From Polyporus tsugae (taxonomy: Eukaryota > Basidiomycota > Agaricomycetes > Polyporales > Polyporaceae): a stretch of DNA of 64,000 nucleotides. Shown here piece by piece: positions 16,701 to 29,801 of the stretch. The notes beneath the pieces are model-generated. The model saw only the letters and a program-made list of their open reading frames with translations. It was not told where the DNA came from and did no database searches. The stretch spans positions 2,046,001-2,110,000 of the forward strand of contig JAHRBS010000013.1 of the NCBI GenBank assembly GCA_024305745.1. The letters run 5' to 3'. Both the position numbers and the translations under genes were made by a program. Numbering within the stretch: position 1 is the first letter of the stretch; every line of letters starts with the position of its first letter.

Positions 16701-18418
16701 CAACAAGCTTATGAAGATCCTCGGCTCTGAGGCACCTCAACATTACATTAGCAAGTTGAACGCAGACCAGAAACCGTGGTACCTACGCCCCAACTACGAC
16801 CAATCCGAGATCCTCATCGATCCCGATGGGCAAGTTCGTGCAGGTACTCCATCTGCGCTGGTTGAGCGTCTGACAGCGCACGAGCTGGGCGGTGAGCTCT
16901 ACTGCATTTGTTCGCCCCGCGCGGGCACTGATCCATCGTCGTTTGTAGACACCACGTTCATCAAGAACTTCTTGATAACGTTCAAGTCGTTCATGACTGT
17001 CGATGACCTGTTCGAGCTGTTGGCGAAGCGGTATTGGGTATCACCACCACCCAACCTGAAGCCGACTGAGCTTGAAGAGTGGACGCGGATGAAGCAGCAG
17101 GTGATCCGTATGCGGTAGGTCCCCATCCGATCTGTTACTCAAAATCACCGTAATAACTTTGTTTTGCAGTGTCTTGAACACATTTAGGACGATGGTCACG
17201 GATGACGACATCTTGGAGAAGGAGGACATGTACATCCTTACCCGTATGAAGGATTTCGCATCCAACGAGGAGGTCGTGACGTTCGCTGCCGCGAAGCAAC
17301 TCCTGATCCTCATTGAGCGCGCTGTGAGTTATGAACTGTCATTCTGACTATCGACGGTCCTGACATACTCTCGACAGCAACGGGACGGTGATGCGCCTAT
17401 CAAGACCACGAACAACGTTCCTCTTGCACCTCCAGCACCCATCATGCCGAAGACATCGAAGAAGCTTAAGCTACTCGACATCGACCCTCTGGAGCTGGCT
17501 CGGCAACTAACGCTGATGGAGGCTGCGTTGTACAAGAAAATCCGGCCAATGGAGTGCTTGCAACGTTCGCGGGAAGCTAAGCCGGGAAAGACCGCAGACA
17601 ACATCACCACTATAATTCAACTGAGCAACCGGGTAGGTCGTCTCCTGGTACGGTGTGCCGAACAAAGATTTACGGACACCTTCATGTAGATTGCTAATTG
17701 GGTCGCGGAGTCCGTCCTGGCCAGGGAAGACTCGCAGAAACGCGCACGGATAGTGAAACATTTTATCAATGTCGCCGATGTAAGTGTTATCAGTGTCCGG
17801 AGCGTATTTGGCTATGATCGTTGACGTCCCGAATAGCGTTGTCGTCTGCTGCAGAATTTCTCTACGATGACCGCTGTTATTTCAGGTCTGAATACCCCAC
17901 CGATTCGTCGACTGAAGCGGACATGGGAGCAAGTCAACGCCAAGTTCATGTCGCAGCTGAAGGTCTGCGAGTCGACCATTGATACCAACAAGAACTTCAA
18001 CAACTACCGTTCCACCCTGGCAAGGATACAACCCCCTTGCGTGCCCTTTATCGGTCTGTCTGCCAGTTCGAACGTCTGCCGAGAGTTAGCATTGACGTGT
18101 CCTTTTTAAGGTGTCTATCTTACCACCCTGACATTTATCAACGATGGTGCAGAAGACAAGCTGGCTGGCCACATGATCAACTTCCGCAAGCGTCAAAAAG
18201 CGGCGGAGGTCATCCAGGACATCAAGCGCTGGCAGGCGAAGCCCTACAACTTCCAGACAGTGGCTTCCATACTCTCGTACCTGGAGGAGTCCTTCCAGTC
18301 GTATCAGGATGGCGTGGACTACGGAGACCAGTTCTGGAACCTCAGTCTCGAGCGTGAACCGCGAGAACGAGAAGACGAGAAGATGGCCAGACTGCTGCAG
18401 GAAAGCGGTTTCTTGTAG
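13774..18418 (+). CDS. CDC25: Cdc25/Ste6-type Ras guanine nucleotide exchange factor (SH3-WW-WW-REM-RasGEF)
   Basis: Nine exons, 13774-14268, 14330-15761, 15817-16602, 16661-17114, 17170-17323, 17378-17632, 17690-17779, 17837-18053 and 18111-18418, close in frame at 1,396 residues. The N-terminal SH3 domain (about 24-84) has ALYDY, SGWWDG and FPSNYV. Two WW-like modules follow: the first (about 153-180) has a single Trp and ends in RDLP; the second (about 236-265) keeps both Trp and the SWTLP end. A long Ser/Pro-rich linker leads to the Ras exchanger N-terminal (REM) segment (about 955-1100) and the catalytic RasGEF domain (about 1140-1390), with NTPPIRRLKRTW and LTFINDG. It activates Ras by GDP release, feeding cAMP/PKA and mating pathways. 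Confidence 0.93.
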
Positions 18419-20066
18419 ACGAGAAGACAATGCGCGTGCCGGGCTTCGCGCCTCCCTCTTCCCCACTAACACCACCACCAGAACATCCTAATATTCGGAC
18501 CCTCAACTCACGTCCTCTTCACTTTCTACTTTGTGGTCATCATTCTCAACAGATATCCGTACCATGCTTTGTGTATCTCAAGTGTTCTCCGCGTGCACCT
18601 AACTTTACTTTGACTACATGCTGTAACAGTAGCTCCCACTACTTGTGGACTAGTATCATGCTGGATAATGCGCGGATCTCAGATATGAGACGCGGTTGTT
18701 TTTCTCGCATTGCGTGTCCTTCATGGCTCTGCCTCTCGTTACCGTTTACGTACCGGACGGGCGTTAGAGTCTGGAGAGCACACACGAGCGCCTGCCTAAT
18801 TGCAATTGGTACGTACTTCCTCCCCTCCTCGACTCGCCAGTCCTCCTCCTCATGTCTCCTCTCCAACTCCTCCTTCATGTCGCATGTGGCGGCATCTGCG
18901 AACACACACAATACTTGTTGCCTTTCATCTCGCCGCATTCGGCGTGCTACGCTGGCCTCAAGTTTCAACGTTATCGCACTCTCTGATTGACCCCGAGATC
19001 CACAATCTAATTGAGTCTATCTGTGTCATCCAGCATTGCACCATCGATACTGTGTTTTGTTCCACCGCTCGGGCTGTGGCTACCTGCACCGACTTTGCAT
19101 GAAATTTGGCCACAACGTGGTGGCCACAGCAAGGTGTGGCTCGTTATCTGTTCAGGTGAGCACGGGTACACGTCATTCCGTTCATCTACCTTGGCACATT
19201 GAAAACGCGCGACTGGACCGTGTCGTTTCATCCCCTATTGCACAGCCAGTCGCACAATTGAGAGACCGGTCTGAGAACCTCTGGAATCATCCGTGATGGT
19301 CCTTCAATACCCGTCACACTTGCCCCGCGGAGTGGGCAAGCTTTCAATTGCATTAGGATGCCTCTCTATCCCCCCGATACACTTCGCATCTCCCGCATAG
19401 TCACGGTTTCCGGTGCTCTGTCCTTGTGACGCATCAGTTCAGTTGTTTTCTACAAAAATTCTGACATGGTCCCAAAACTCGACCTGTGCCTCATGGGCGT
19501 ATCGAAGCTTTCATCGACAATCGATGTACGGTCTTCCCCGCAAGTGAAGACACCTAGGATCACAGCGCCGGCCTGCGCACCGTACGCCGGCAACAATGCG
19601 GGGAAGCTAACAGCGGGGCACCGCCGGATCATCGCGCGAACACTATCAGTACGTGGGCAACAGACTTCTTCGTGGCAGCCTTCTCATTGACGACATGATC
19701 AATGACCATGTTGACCAATAGCTGTCGTCCGTGGTTGGCGGCAGTAGCTAGAGCAGGAGTCGCTGGCCACACCTCTGTGGTACAGGGTTAGACCGGCAGA
19801 TGCGCACGCCAACTTTTTGAATCACGGAATTCGCCTGGACATGAAACGCATGGTGTCCAGAAAACTGCGTTGGACGGCATGGTGAGGTCAATTGACGGTG
19901 ATATTATGTTCATAGAGCGGTGAGTCAACTTGGATATGTTTGCACTCCGGGACGCGATATTTAAACGACCCGCGCGTCCGTCTTTCGAGCCCTTAACGGT
20001 GACAACTCACACCATTCTATCGCCCCACAACCCTCTTCTACACAATCCTCTCACTCGTCTTAAAGC
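18419..20066. other. Long intergenic region before the paralog array
   Basis: 1.65 kb without a supportable gene on either strand. The first few hundred bases are probably the 3' UTR of the Ras exchange factor. A ggccacaacgtggtggccac near-palindrome lies near 19108-19127. Confidence 0.4.
19955..19967 (+). promoter_or_regulatory. TATA-like box of array gene A
   Basis: GATATTTAAACG lies about 105 bp upstream of the gene A start codon, at a spacing usual for fungal TATA elements. Confidence 0.4.
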
Positions 20067-23000
20067 ATGTGCTCCGACGAAAACGGTGCCCCACACGCTG
20101 TTCGCTACTTCAACGCTCAGCTTGCCGTTCTTCACGAGAATGCGCAGAAATGCCTGGACGAACACGATCAAGCACGCATGGAGGAAAATAGTACGTTGTG
20201 GTTGTTGTCCATCTTTGTCGTGGTCGCGGGCGTTGAGTGTAACCATCCAGAGCACTTCTACGCGCTTGCGGAGTTCACAGTACACAAGCCTGGTACTATT
20301 GACACCGCCTTCTCCGCGGCGTTCGGTAAACCCGAACTCGAATTTGTTTGCGACCACGATGTTATCATCCACTTTACCCTCAAGACGAGCCGTTTAATCC
20401 TCGATAGCTTGCGGCCTGGACGAGGCAGGTGCGATGTCCCTTCCCCTTCGCGTCCATCCGTTGCTCATCTCCCTCGGGCTCTTACAGCCAAGATGCTAAG
20501 CTGCCCCCTGACCTCGTGGTTTCCTATCGGCTTAGCTTTGAGACCCGTCGCATCATCGGCAACGATATGAAAATCGGAGGTTACGGGAGCGCCATTTCCC
20601 TCGTCATCCTTGACTTCAAGAGTGAGTAAACTCGACTGTTAACGCCCATTTAATTATTGACTCTGACCGACTTACAGAGCCTACGTTCGTGTCTGCTGAG
20701 CCGGAGGTTACTGTCGGACGCGACCTTCTCATTCGCTACCTTGGTGATTACCTCGACCTCCTCCACGCTGCGGGGCACCATGTCCTATTCTCTCTCCCGC
20801 AGTTCGATCAGGGCGGGACGCCGATGATCATCGACTATTCCCTCATGGGAACGTCGCAGCTCTGGGTCGGAGACATCAACGGCATCACCGTTGATCAGAT
20901 CAACACTTACATGTCCTCCGTCTGGCTCAAGTCGGCAATGCTCGCGCAGGATGGCATGAAATTTGGCACGGACTGGCGCACGCGCTCCCTCGCCGACTTT
21001 AGCTCGTCGTCTTACGGGGCGAGTGCATATGGTCGGTTTAGGATGAAGTTTGGGCCTCCCCGTGTCGAGATCCTCTGCGCTAGGGAGGTCATCGTCTATT
21101 TCAACATCGAGGAGCTCGACTTCTTCAAGTCGGACGACTTCACGGCGTACGTTCCCTTCTGCACCTTCTAAGTTTTGGTCTGATGCTCCCGTCAGTCCCC
21201 CAGAACGGTCTTATAAAGGCTGGAGAGTGGCTATGGTCGTCAATGTCTTGTACTCCAGTGAAGCCGAGGGCCATGTCGTCAGCATTATGTTTGACCTATC
21301 CCGTAAGTACTCATGTCCGCATTGAAACCAGGTGTTCCTAACATCCCCTGTATTAAGACGCCCGATACCACAACCTTGCATCCGAGTACCCCGGGTTTGA
21401 TGAGAACGATGATCTCGCCCAAGAGTCCTGGAGGCTCGTCATCGAATTCTTTTCCGAGGAATACCTTCACATCCTCGAGAGCACGCGCTACCACATTATC
21501 TACTCCCGTGACACCCGTTGGGAACTCATGTCCAAGCTCACCTCAACCGCCCACGAGGACGCCGATGGTAGCTGGTGGTCCCTCGAACTCGCCGATAAGA
21601 GCGGCGCGTCGTCGCGCGAGACCATACAGCGCACGAAGATGTACGGGTTCGACCAGGTCGTCGCGATCTCCCAGGGCTCGCTCAACGCCCAGTTCGCGAC
21701 CCTGTGCGCCACTACGCAGAGCATCTTCTACCGTTGGAACTACGAGGACTTCTTCGCGGCTACGTTCAGGCCGTTGTCGCTCCGCTTGTTGAGCAACAAC
21801 CGTGCGATCGTTTGGGTGCACCTCCAAGGAGGACACCTGAAGACGCTCAAGGACTGGATGCCGTGGGAGGGGTAAGGATATTGGTCTCTTTGCTGAGTTA
21901 AATCTCATATACTTCGGTTCAACAGGAGCATGAAGTACGACTTCGCGGACTGGCGCCTAGCCTTTGAGGTTGAATTGAAGATGTGCTCGCACGACGAGTT
22001 CGAAGGCGCCTCATCCGAGGTATTCAAGAAGTCCCCTGCTCTCCAGATGCACGCCAGCCACGCGGATCGTGACCTCAAGCATATATTCCTCGACTTGAAG
22101 GGTACGTTCCATCGCAGCTGCCCGAAGCCTCCCAGTTTCTTATATATCTATTTAGAGTCGGAATACCTTCACGATTACTCGACCTTTGGTGATCTCAGTA
22201 CCAGCGGCGACACCCGCGCGTCGATCCTTAAGCTTCAGGCTATCGTTCACTACGTTACCAAGCACTATTTCCCCGCCGTCTGCAAGGATGGTCTCAACGT
22301 CGTCTCCACCATCCCAGTCTGGAAGACTGGAAAGTCTCTCCCCTCCTATGCCCTCACCGACGTCGCCTTCCACGTCTACTCCAAGGTCGAGATCAACCTC
22401 CACAACTGGACCCATGTTGCCCCGGGCATGGAGCCAATCATCGTCGTCGTCGGGACAACTGGGTTCCGCAAGCTTCCTTCGAAGCACCTCGACTTCTCGA
22501 CCGGATGGATCGTGCAGGGCAACAAGGGCTTCTCGCATGGCACTATCAGCATCTCGAAGCGTGTGTTCATCGAGGAGCGCCTGCTTCATCTTCTGTCGCG
22601 CGTTAACGGCCTCACCACCCTCATACCCTCCACTCCCGACATGACGCAGGCGTTCCAGGGTCTCCGTCTGAAGCCGTGGGCGGAGCACGAGCTGCGGAAA
22701 GATCGTCCATCGAAGTGGGAGCTCCAACCTTCGGACGGAGATGGATACCTCAAGTATCTGTGGGAGCACTGTGAAGAGTGGGTGTACAAGTTGCACGGGA
22801 ACAGCAACATGATGAGTGCCACCCAGGGCATATCCTGTAAGTTTCCTACTCACGACTGCAAATCGGGTGCAGAACGCTCATCCTCGATCCCAGGCATTAC
22901 TCGGAACTACGTCGAGCTTCCTACCACAGTAAAGCAGGGAGCGATGCGTATCAAGATTAGTGGAAGTGTGACGCTCAAGCTCACTCTGCAGACCACCCAG

Positions 23001-23752
23001 CTGTACACGTGTGTACGCTTTCGGGCCCTAATCGTGCCTTTCACGCTGACAGAATCTCCATCTCAGGGCGAGTTCCTCGGTCAGTTGGTCGACGAACATC
23101 ACCGTCCAGACGATCGGCAGCGGGATCAAAGTGAACACCCTGGGTTCTCATGACCCCGTCTTCTCGAAGGCACAGTTCTCGGAGGGCGCTATGGCAAAGT
23201 TCAGGAACCCGATGGACATGCTCAGCGAGGCGTTCCCTGCCAAAGTCGACCTCGACGAGCTCGTGCAAGAGATCAGTGCCTTCGAGGGTGCTTGGCAGTA
23301 CTACTACCCTCTTCAGAACGCGTACTCACTCGCCAGTCCCGTTTTCAACGACGATGGGGACCTCCTGTTCGAGCTCCGCCGCCATGGAACGACGACTTCG
23401 CGCATGCCCACAGCTCCAGGCTCCGTGCTTAGCGGCCGCATCTCTGGACGTAACTCTCCTGCTCCGCGAGGCCGCCTGGGACGACCTCGTACACCGGCCG
23501 GTCCTGGGACTAGCCCAGGCGGCCATGGGCACCGCTCTCCCAGCCACCCTCGATCACCCCCTCCTATCAATGGTCGTCCCATGCACCTGAGTGGTGAGAA
23601 CCCTGCGGTGATCATTCGCATTACTTGATGCTGAACCCTTGATAGTCCAGGCCCCCATTCCGACGACGCAGACCGCATCTGCTGAGTTCATCTCCATCGT
23701 CAATGGAAAGTCCACGACAAACCGAGCGTTCAGCCTAAGCAACCTTGCTTAG
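20067..23752 (+). CDS. Array gene A: large uncharacterised protein (1,043 aa), four-gene tandem family
   Basis: Eleven exons: 20067-20190, 20251-20428, 20488-20621, 20678-21146, 21196-21302, 21358-21871, 21926-22101, 22156-22836, 22894-23008, 23067-23593 and 23646-23752; all phases match. I do not recognise the family. Conserved blocks shared with B-D, in order: F[VI]CDHD in exon 2; GND.K.G in exon 3; YL..L...GHH and ILC.REV in exon 4; DADGSWW and GFD.V.AIS...[IL]NAQ in exon 6; RLAFEV and LDLK in exon 7; FSHG...IS and ARVN/SRVN.LTTL in exon 8; WS.N.. and W.YYYP..N....SP then DLLFELRR in exon 10; then a Pro/Arg/Ser-rich tail. No signal peptide or clear membrane helix, so probably cytosolic. 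It is the most diverged of the four; exon 4 is 42 nt and exon 9 is 9 nt shorter than in B. Confidence 0.85.
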
Positions 23753-24367
23753 GTCTGAAGATGGCATGTCCAATCTGGTATGAGGCTGGTAAAATGTGAG
23801 TTTTCCTAGCTCCATCCAACTCCATCGATTCAATTTTCATAGGGTTTACATGTTAGGATAGAAGGTTGTCACATGGCTGTCGGCATATCCACCACATGTC
23901 TTCTCGCATCCCGTATTAATACATCCCAATTCCATATTCTCCTTCAAACCTTGTTTACGCATGAGTTATTGTGGTGTCATCCCTCAACTGGCACCAGCAA
24001 CCGTGTGGGGTGAGACGGCGCCGATGCCATCGAACACGTGCTCGATGACCCCTTGGATCGAGACGGTGACCTTGGCATCGAACGTCTCCTCGCGTTGACA
24101 TTAATATTGAACCGTCATGAGGTACGCTTCCTCTTCATATCATGGCATCGACGTCCATTGGGTGGCTTTCGCGATCCATATCATGTGCGGGGATTGGTAC
24201 GTTCTTCCAATTTCCGGTCCAATGTGGTTGAACCTAGACTCACTCTGGAGATAGCTTCATGAACTACATCCGCGCCTTCTCTTCGCTATATCAATGCTCG
24301 AGGTTGCTGCCGGTATAATGCACGTTCGGGTCACCCTCTCCCACGTAACCCGGATCCGTTCTCAGTC
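23753..24367. other. Spacer between array genes A and B
   Basis: 615 bp with no gene. It holds the 3' UTR of A and the promoter of B, with a TATA-like GCTATATCAA at about 24282-24291, some 80 bp before the B start. Confidence 0.45.
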
Positions 24368-27300
24368 ATGCAGACGTCCATCTCCGACACTCTCGAGGCC
24401 GGGCTGGCGATAGAATTTCTGAATGCCCAGCTATCGGTGAACTACGAAGCCGCCCGACAACGATACGAACTGTACCAGGGGGCAGATCCATCGCAAGAAC
24501 GGAGTAGGTCCCATGGTTGTTGCATGCGGCTATGATTGACCATGGACGACTAGGGAACTCTTACGCATGGGCGAGGTTCAATGCACGACCGAAGGGACGG
24601 GACGCGGCGACGCTTGAGTTCGCGTTCAGAAAACCGAAACTGTCCTTCGTTTGCGATCACGATGGACTCTTGACGATTGAGATCGACACCGCGACAGTTG
24701 TGACTCACGACAGGGACGGAATACCTAACAGGTAACCCAAGCATCCCTGAACTGTCACATGAGAGTAATCTTTCCTACCGCAGCACCCAGATGCACCACT
24801 GGCACAACACGACAAGGACCTTCCGTATCACGACTGGGCGACGAACCATTGTTGGCAACGATGTCAAAGTAGGCGACCACGAGAGTCGCATCCACATGCT
24901 AGTTTTTGACTTCGAACGTATGTCCAAGTTCGTCTACGATTGACCTGCATCTAACGTATTTCCCACTTCAGACGCAAGGCCGGTGGGTCCAATAACGCAT
25001 CACACTCATGCTGAGCAACATGTGGGCGACGACGTGGAACTCGAACGACACCTGATCGGGTACATTAGGGCCCTTCAGGTCGCGGGACACCATGTTTTGT
25101 TCTTGGCACCAGAGTTCGACGAGGACGACCTCCGTACCCCCATTCGCTTCTCCCTAACTTCCGAGGACCCTCCCGAGCTTCATGACATCGCAGGGTTCAC
25201 CACACCCATGATCAATCGCTACCTTTCTCTTCTCTGGTATACATCTGCATTCGCAGCTCGACAGAGGATGCTCACGGGGCGAGAGATCTGGGATCACACG
25301 ACGTCTCTTGCGGGCTACCATTCGTGGCTCTTCCCTGAGCACCAGGCGGATTGGCACTCCTCTTACAGGGTCGGCCAACCACGCGCGACCATCCTTTGCG
25401 GCCGAGAAGTCATCTTGTACTTCACCTTGTCGGAGATCCGATTCTACCGCTCTTTGGACTATCCAGATGGTATCGTTGTGAAGTGGTTATCTTGCCATAG
25501 CAATGTCAATCATCTCACTAACATGCACCGTGGTCGTAGGTCGGAGGTTGACTATGGCGATGAAGAATGGGTGATCGCCTTGGTTGTCGATGTCACGACG
25601 TCAAGTACTGAGATGTCCATCCTTGCCGACAGTATGTTTCTTGGTTCATGAACCATCCATGTATATAAATTCATGACATCTCCTTAGGTGCCCGCTATGT
25701 TTCCCGTTTTTCGAAGTATCCTGACGTCACGGAGGAGCATGTGACCGCCCGCGACCTGCTCGTCACGTTCTTCGTCGAACAATACTTCAAGCTCGTTGCG
25801 GGGACGCGACTTCAGCACTTGGTCCGGAATGTAAGAGACGAGCAATACATCTCGCGGTCGACTCTCGACGCCGATGGTAGCTGGTGGATGCTCGAACGCG
25901 ACTCCAAGTTTGGCTCCAGTGCCCTAGACAATACCATCAGGCACACCAAGATGCACGGTTTCGACGTGGTCATCGCGATCTCTCAGACGTCGATCAACAC
26001 CCAGCTCCGCTCCCGTCTCTCTAGGATCCGCGAATTATTGAGATGGGAACGCAGCGACTGTTTTATCGAGGTAAAGTCGGTTTCCGTTCGCCTGCTCTAC
26101 TTGGACCAGTCTCTCGGCCCCTGCGGCATTGTCTCGGACGCGGAGCGCTCTCGTGCAATTGTCACGGTTCACGTCTCGGAAGGTACACTAATGTCGCTCG
26201 TGAACAACTACCTGGAGCTCATCCCGCAGTGCGTCGTTCGATCCTACATCTTCACATTCGTATAAGTCTCATTCCGCTTGCAGAGACCAATCGTATAGAT
26301 TCGGAGAGTGTCGTCTCGCCTTCGAGGTCACACTCCGCGAATATGAACATCAGGACCTTCACAACCCGAACTACTCGCCAAAGCCCTACTCGTACCCCAC
26401 CTTCGGACACGATGACTACGTTCTCCATCATATATACCTTGACCTTGCGAGTACGTCATCGCTTTATTCTTGAGTACTCTTCCACTCATCCTTCCTGCAG
26501 ATGCACAGCACTCCCCAGAGCACTCCACCTTCGACGACTCTTGGGACCTAGACGGCTTCATCGACAACCGTGTCCAAATGACCGTCGTCGATCGCATCCT
26601 CAAGGAGTACCTCCCAGAGCTCATGAGCCACGGTGCCCATGTCATTGCCAGCGTCCCCATCTACAAATCCACAGCCACCCCCGCGTTCTACCGGCTCACG
26701 AGCATGACCTTCCGGACGTACGCGGAGACAAACATCTCCAACGGCGCCGACGCAGAGCTGTCCGCATCGCGCCCAGAGCAGATCCTCTTTGTACTCGGAA
26801 TGACCGCGGATGGTGTCCTCCCCAGGGCCAAGACGTTCAAGCCCTCGGCGCGATGGGTCGTGCACGCCCGCGCCGGATTCTCGCATGGGACGTTCGCGAT
26901 CTCTCGGAACACGTTCCACCTTCGTCTCCACTCCCTCCTCGCGCGCGTCAACGCGCTCACTACCCTCGTGCCCGTCTCTCCGTCGTACGACGGGATGGGG
27001 GGCGGCCGCGACATCGTGCAGCAGTGGGCGAAGCACAAGGACTTCTCTAGCCAGCCTTGCGACTGGAAGGCGGTGGACTCGGACGACAACCTCACCGCGG
27101 ACAAGTTCGAGTGGCAGTACACGAGGGAATGGAACATGTCTGAGGAAGGGACGAGGCTTGCGGTGAGGGGCAATTACTTCGTCTCCTGTGAGTTCAAGCC
27201 TACACTGGACTGTTTCCTCGCGCTGTCACGAAGTTCCTGAGAATGACATCCTTGCAGGTACAACCCACAACGAACTCGAGCTACCGGACGTCACCATGCT

Positions 27301-28345
27301 GTCCAGCGGGTCGTTGGCGGTCAGGATGTCGGGGACGATTAAGTTACGGATTGCGAGCACGCGCACCGACAACACGTGGAGGTATGTTTTCGAGGGTACG
27401 CAAGGTTGTGCCGTGTGCTGATAGATCCCGGCCACGGCGGGCTTGTAGCACCGAGTCGTCCGCTTTCTGGAAAGTCTCCATCAACCTCAAGACCGCCGGA
27501 CGCGGCATCGTGAAGGTCGAGATCGACGGCATGGACAATGTCAAACAGCTACCGCCCAAGACCATCATTCGACGCGGGAGTGCCGAGATACCAGACGCAT
27601 ACCAAATCCTGCAGGCGCATTTGCCACAGAAAGAAGACTTCGCGAACGTCCTGAAGGAGCTCGAGGAGTTGCAAGGCGCTTGGAAGTATTACTACCCCGG
27701 AACGAACGCGTTCGCGCTGTGCAGCCCTATGTTCAACTTCGACGGCGACCTCCTTTTCGAGCTCCGCCGCTCCCAGACGATCGTCCGCGGCTACTCGTCT
27801 GGCACGACCATGAACGGCAGCCCGATCTCGCCGCACACGAGGACCGGCCGATCGGCATCTCCGAGTCCTATATCTTCGCGCAATGGTGCCGGCCAACGTC
27901 CGCGCGTATCGAGCTCGGTCGAGCGGAGGAGCGCGCCCACATCGCGCTCTTCGAGTCCGGTTCCGGACCAGGAGCGCGGAAGAACCCCACCCCCCGTTAG
28001 CACTCGTTTCGGTGGAGAGATCGTCGCGACCTCGAGCCCCACGAGGTCCTCCGGAGATATTTCGTTGCGGCACGGCCCTGCAGGGTCGCGAATCGGCACG
28101 CCAAACCCAGCGGCCCATGGGCGCAGAGAGTCCAGCGAAGGGGTTGGCGTCGGTGTCCGGATCAACGTTCCTCAGAACAGTGGTGCCCATCACTCCGGTA
28201 GGTTGGGACATACGCGCCTGCGACGTCTTCTGGCTGACAACTCCTGATAGAAGAGCGTCCTGAGCGTCCACAGCCTGTTCCTGGAAGGAGTGCGACTGTG
28301 CCGAGGCTCGGAGGAGCTGGACGTGGACGGCCAGTGGGGACTTGA
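24368..28345 (+). CDS. Array gene B: large uncharacterised protein (1,137 aa), four-gene tandem family
   Basis: Eleven exons: 24368-24503, 24554-24731, 24784-24917, 24972-25482, 25540-25631, 25688-26228, 26284-26450, 26501-27187, 27258-27381, 27449-28197 and 28251-28345. Exons 2 and 3 (178 and 134 nt) equal those of gene A in length, and exons 4 and 9 (511 and 124 nt) equal those of gene C. The conserved blocks are FVCDHD, GNDVKVGD, the GHHVLF segment, LWYTSAF, ILCGREV, DADGSWWMLE, HGFDVVIAIS, CRLAFEV, HVIASVPIY, EQILFVLGM, GFSHGTFAIS, ARVNALTTL, ELELPDV, YYYPGTNAF and DLLFELRR. The last 180 residues are Ser/Pro/Arg-rich and likely disordered. The exon 4 donor GTGGTT is weak; I chose it because it restores the K-S-E junction seen in gene C. 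Confidence 0.86.
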
Positions 28346-29801
28346 ATGTGGGGATCGCCGCTGGAGTTGAACGCGACAAGTCTATGCCTAGTTTGTCTTT
28401 CTTAGAAAGCTTGTGCACGTCAGGTAAAATGCCGTCTTTGGTCACTGCAGCTGAAAGATTAATCGTGAGTTTGCTCGTAGAGTCGTAGTAAGTAAGTACT
28501 TGGTCGGGTCTCTTCCGAGTCTTCACGTTTGTAGAGCGCGCTTCCGCGTTGATCCGAGCTTCCATCGGCAAGGATCGGGAGCGTCGCCATTGGGCGCTTG
28601 TGATGGTTTTCCGCATTGAGCGCTTGAACCCTTGAACGTTTGAACCTTGGACTCGGACCACCTGCCTCGGAAGTGGGTCTCAACAACGTCGTAAATCTAA
28701 TTTGTGAGTTCCAATCGCGGTAAAATTCCATCACGGCGCTCGGAGCTGAAGCTGCCAAGTAAAAGTAGCCTTCTGATATGCCACAGTTTGGCGGCAACTC
28801 GAGCACCGAGTCCACAGGGGGCCGCACAAGATTCGTCAAGTCCGTCAGCGGCTTATAGTGGATCGTCGAGACCCAGGTTGGCACAAGCCTGAGCGAAGCA
28901 GATGCCTTGCCCTCTCCGCGGGTCAGGCGGATGAACCTGCCTTGGTACCCAGCCGTTGAGCACCCCCTTCCCGCGGGTCAGGCATCATCCCGTTGCGATC
29001 CCGCCTTTAGAAGTCATGTGTCGGTGGTGAGTGCTGATGGGCCGTTTTGTTTACATCCTTCGTCACGGTTGTCACGGTCGACATGACTGCTCGCGCTGAT
29101 CTTTCGCCGTATTCGCCTTCTCCAATGGCCGTCCTTGGTATAACTATAACTATTCTGCAGCAGATGTCACAGTCACACCTGCTGAATTGATATCGAGAAC
29201 GGCGATGCGCTGTAACTTCCGCAGAGGATCGGGGCAGACGTTTTCATTCAAAGCCAAGTCCGGGAGCCTCATATGGGCGGTTATGTCGCTTCCTTCTCGG
29301 ATTGGGGGTTTAATCGTTCTTCGAAAGGTTAATAGATTGTCCATTCCGTGCCCCGTGTTGCCCACGCGAGTCATAGCGGATATTTCATCCTATCGAATGT
29401 CGCAAGTGCATGGGGCAAGGATCGCGTTTCACTGCAGAGCACAAGATACTGATGGTTTGAACAGGCCTTCAGTCGATCGAGGGTTCTATCCTGACAGGGA
29501 CCCTTAGGATATCCCATCTTCCGCTTTTCATGGGCGTGAAAACTACCTCGCACTCGATTGCGTGATTGGAACGTGTTATTTGTCCCCCATCTGGGGACTT
29601 CTTCCTTCATATCTTTCCATCGGCACCTCATGGGGTACGACATCGATTCCGGAACTTATGCGACGTGCTCCTCGTACTCGAAACCACGGCTGCCCTGCGC
29701 GTCTTCGGAAGACTACTTTATGGTCCTAACGACTTGCCATCTAGACGAACAACCCCAAGTCCCTCTCCCCCTCATCCTCAGTACATGTATCGGCTGCCAA
29801 G
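28346..29801. other. Spacer between array genes B and C
   Basis: 1.46 kb with no supportable gene. A minus-strand frame over 28,459-28,884 is not conserved with anything seen here. Confidence 0.4.

Noticed and set aside
28459..28884. 141-codon minus-strand frame between array genes B and C
   Set aside because: No motif, no splicing support and no counterpart in the other spacers.
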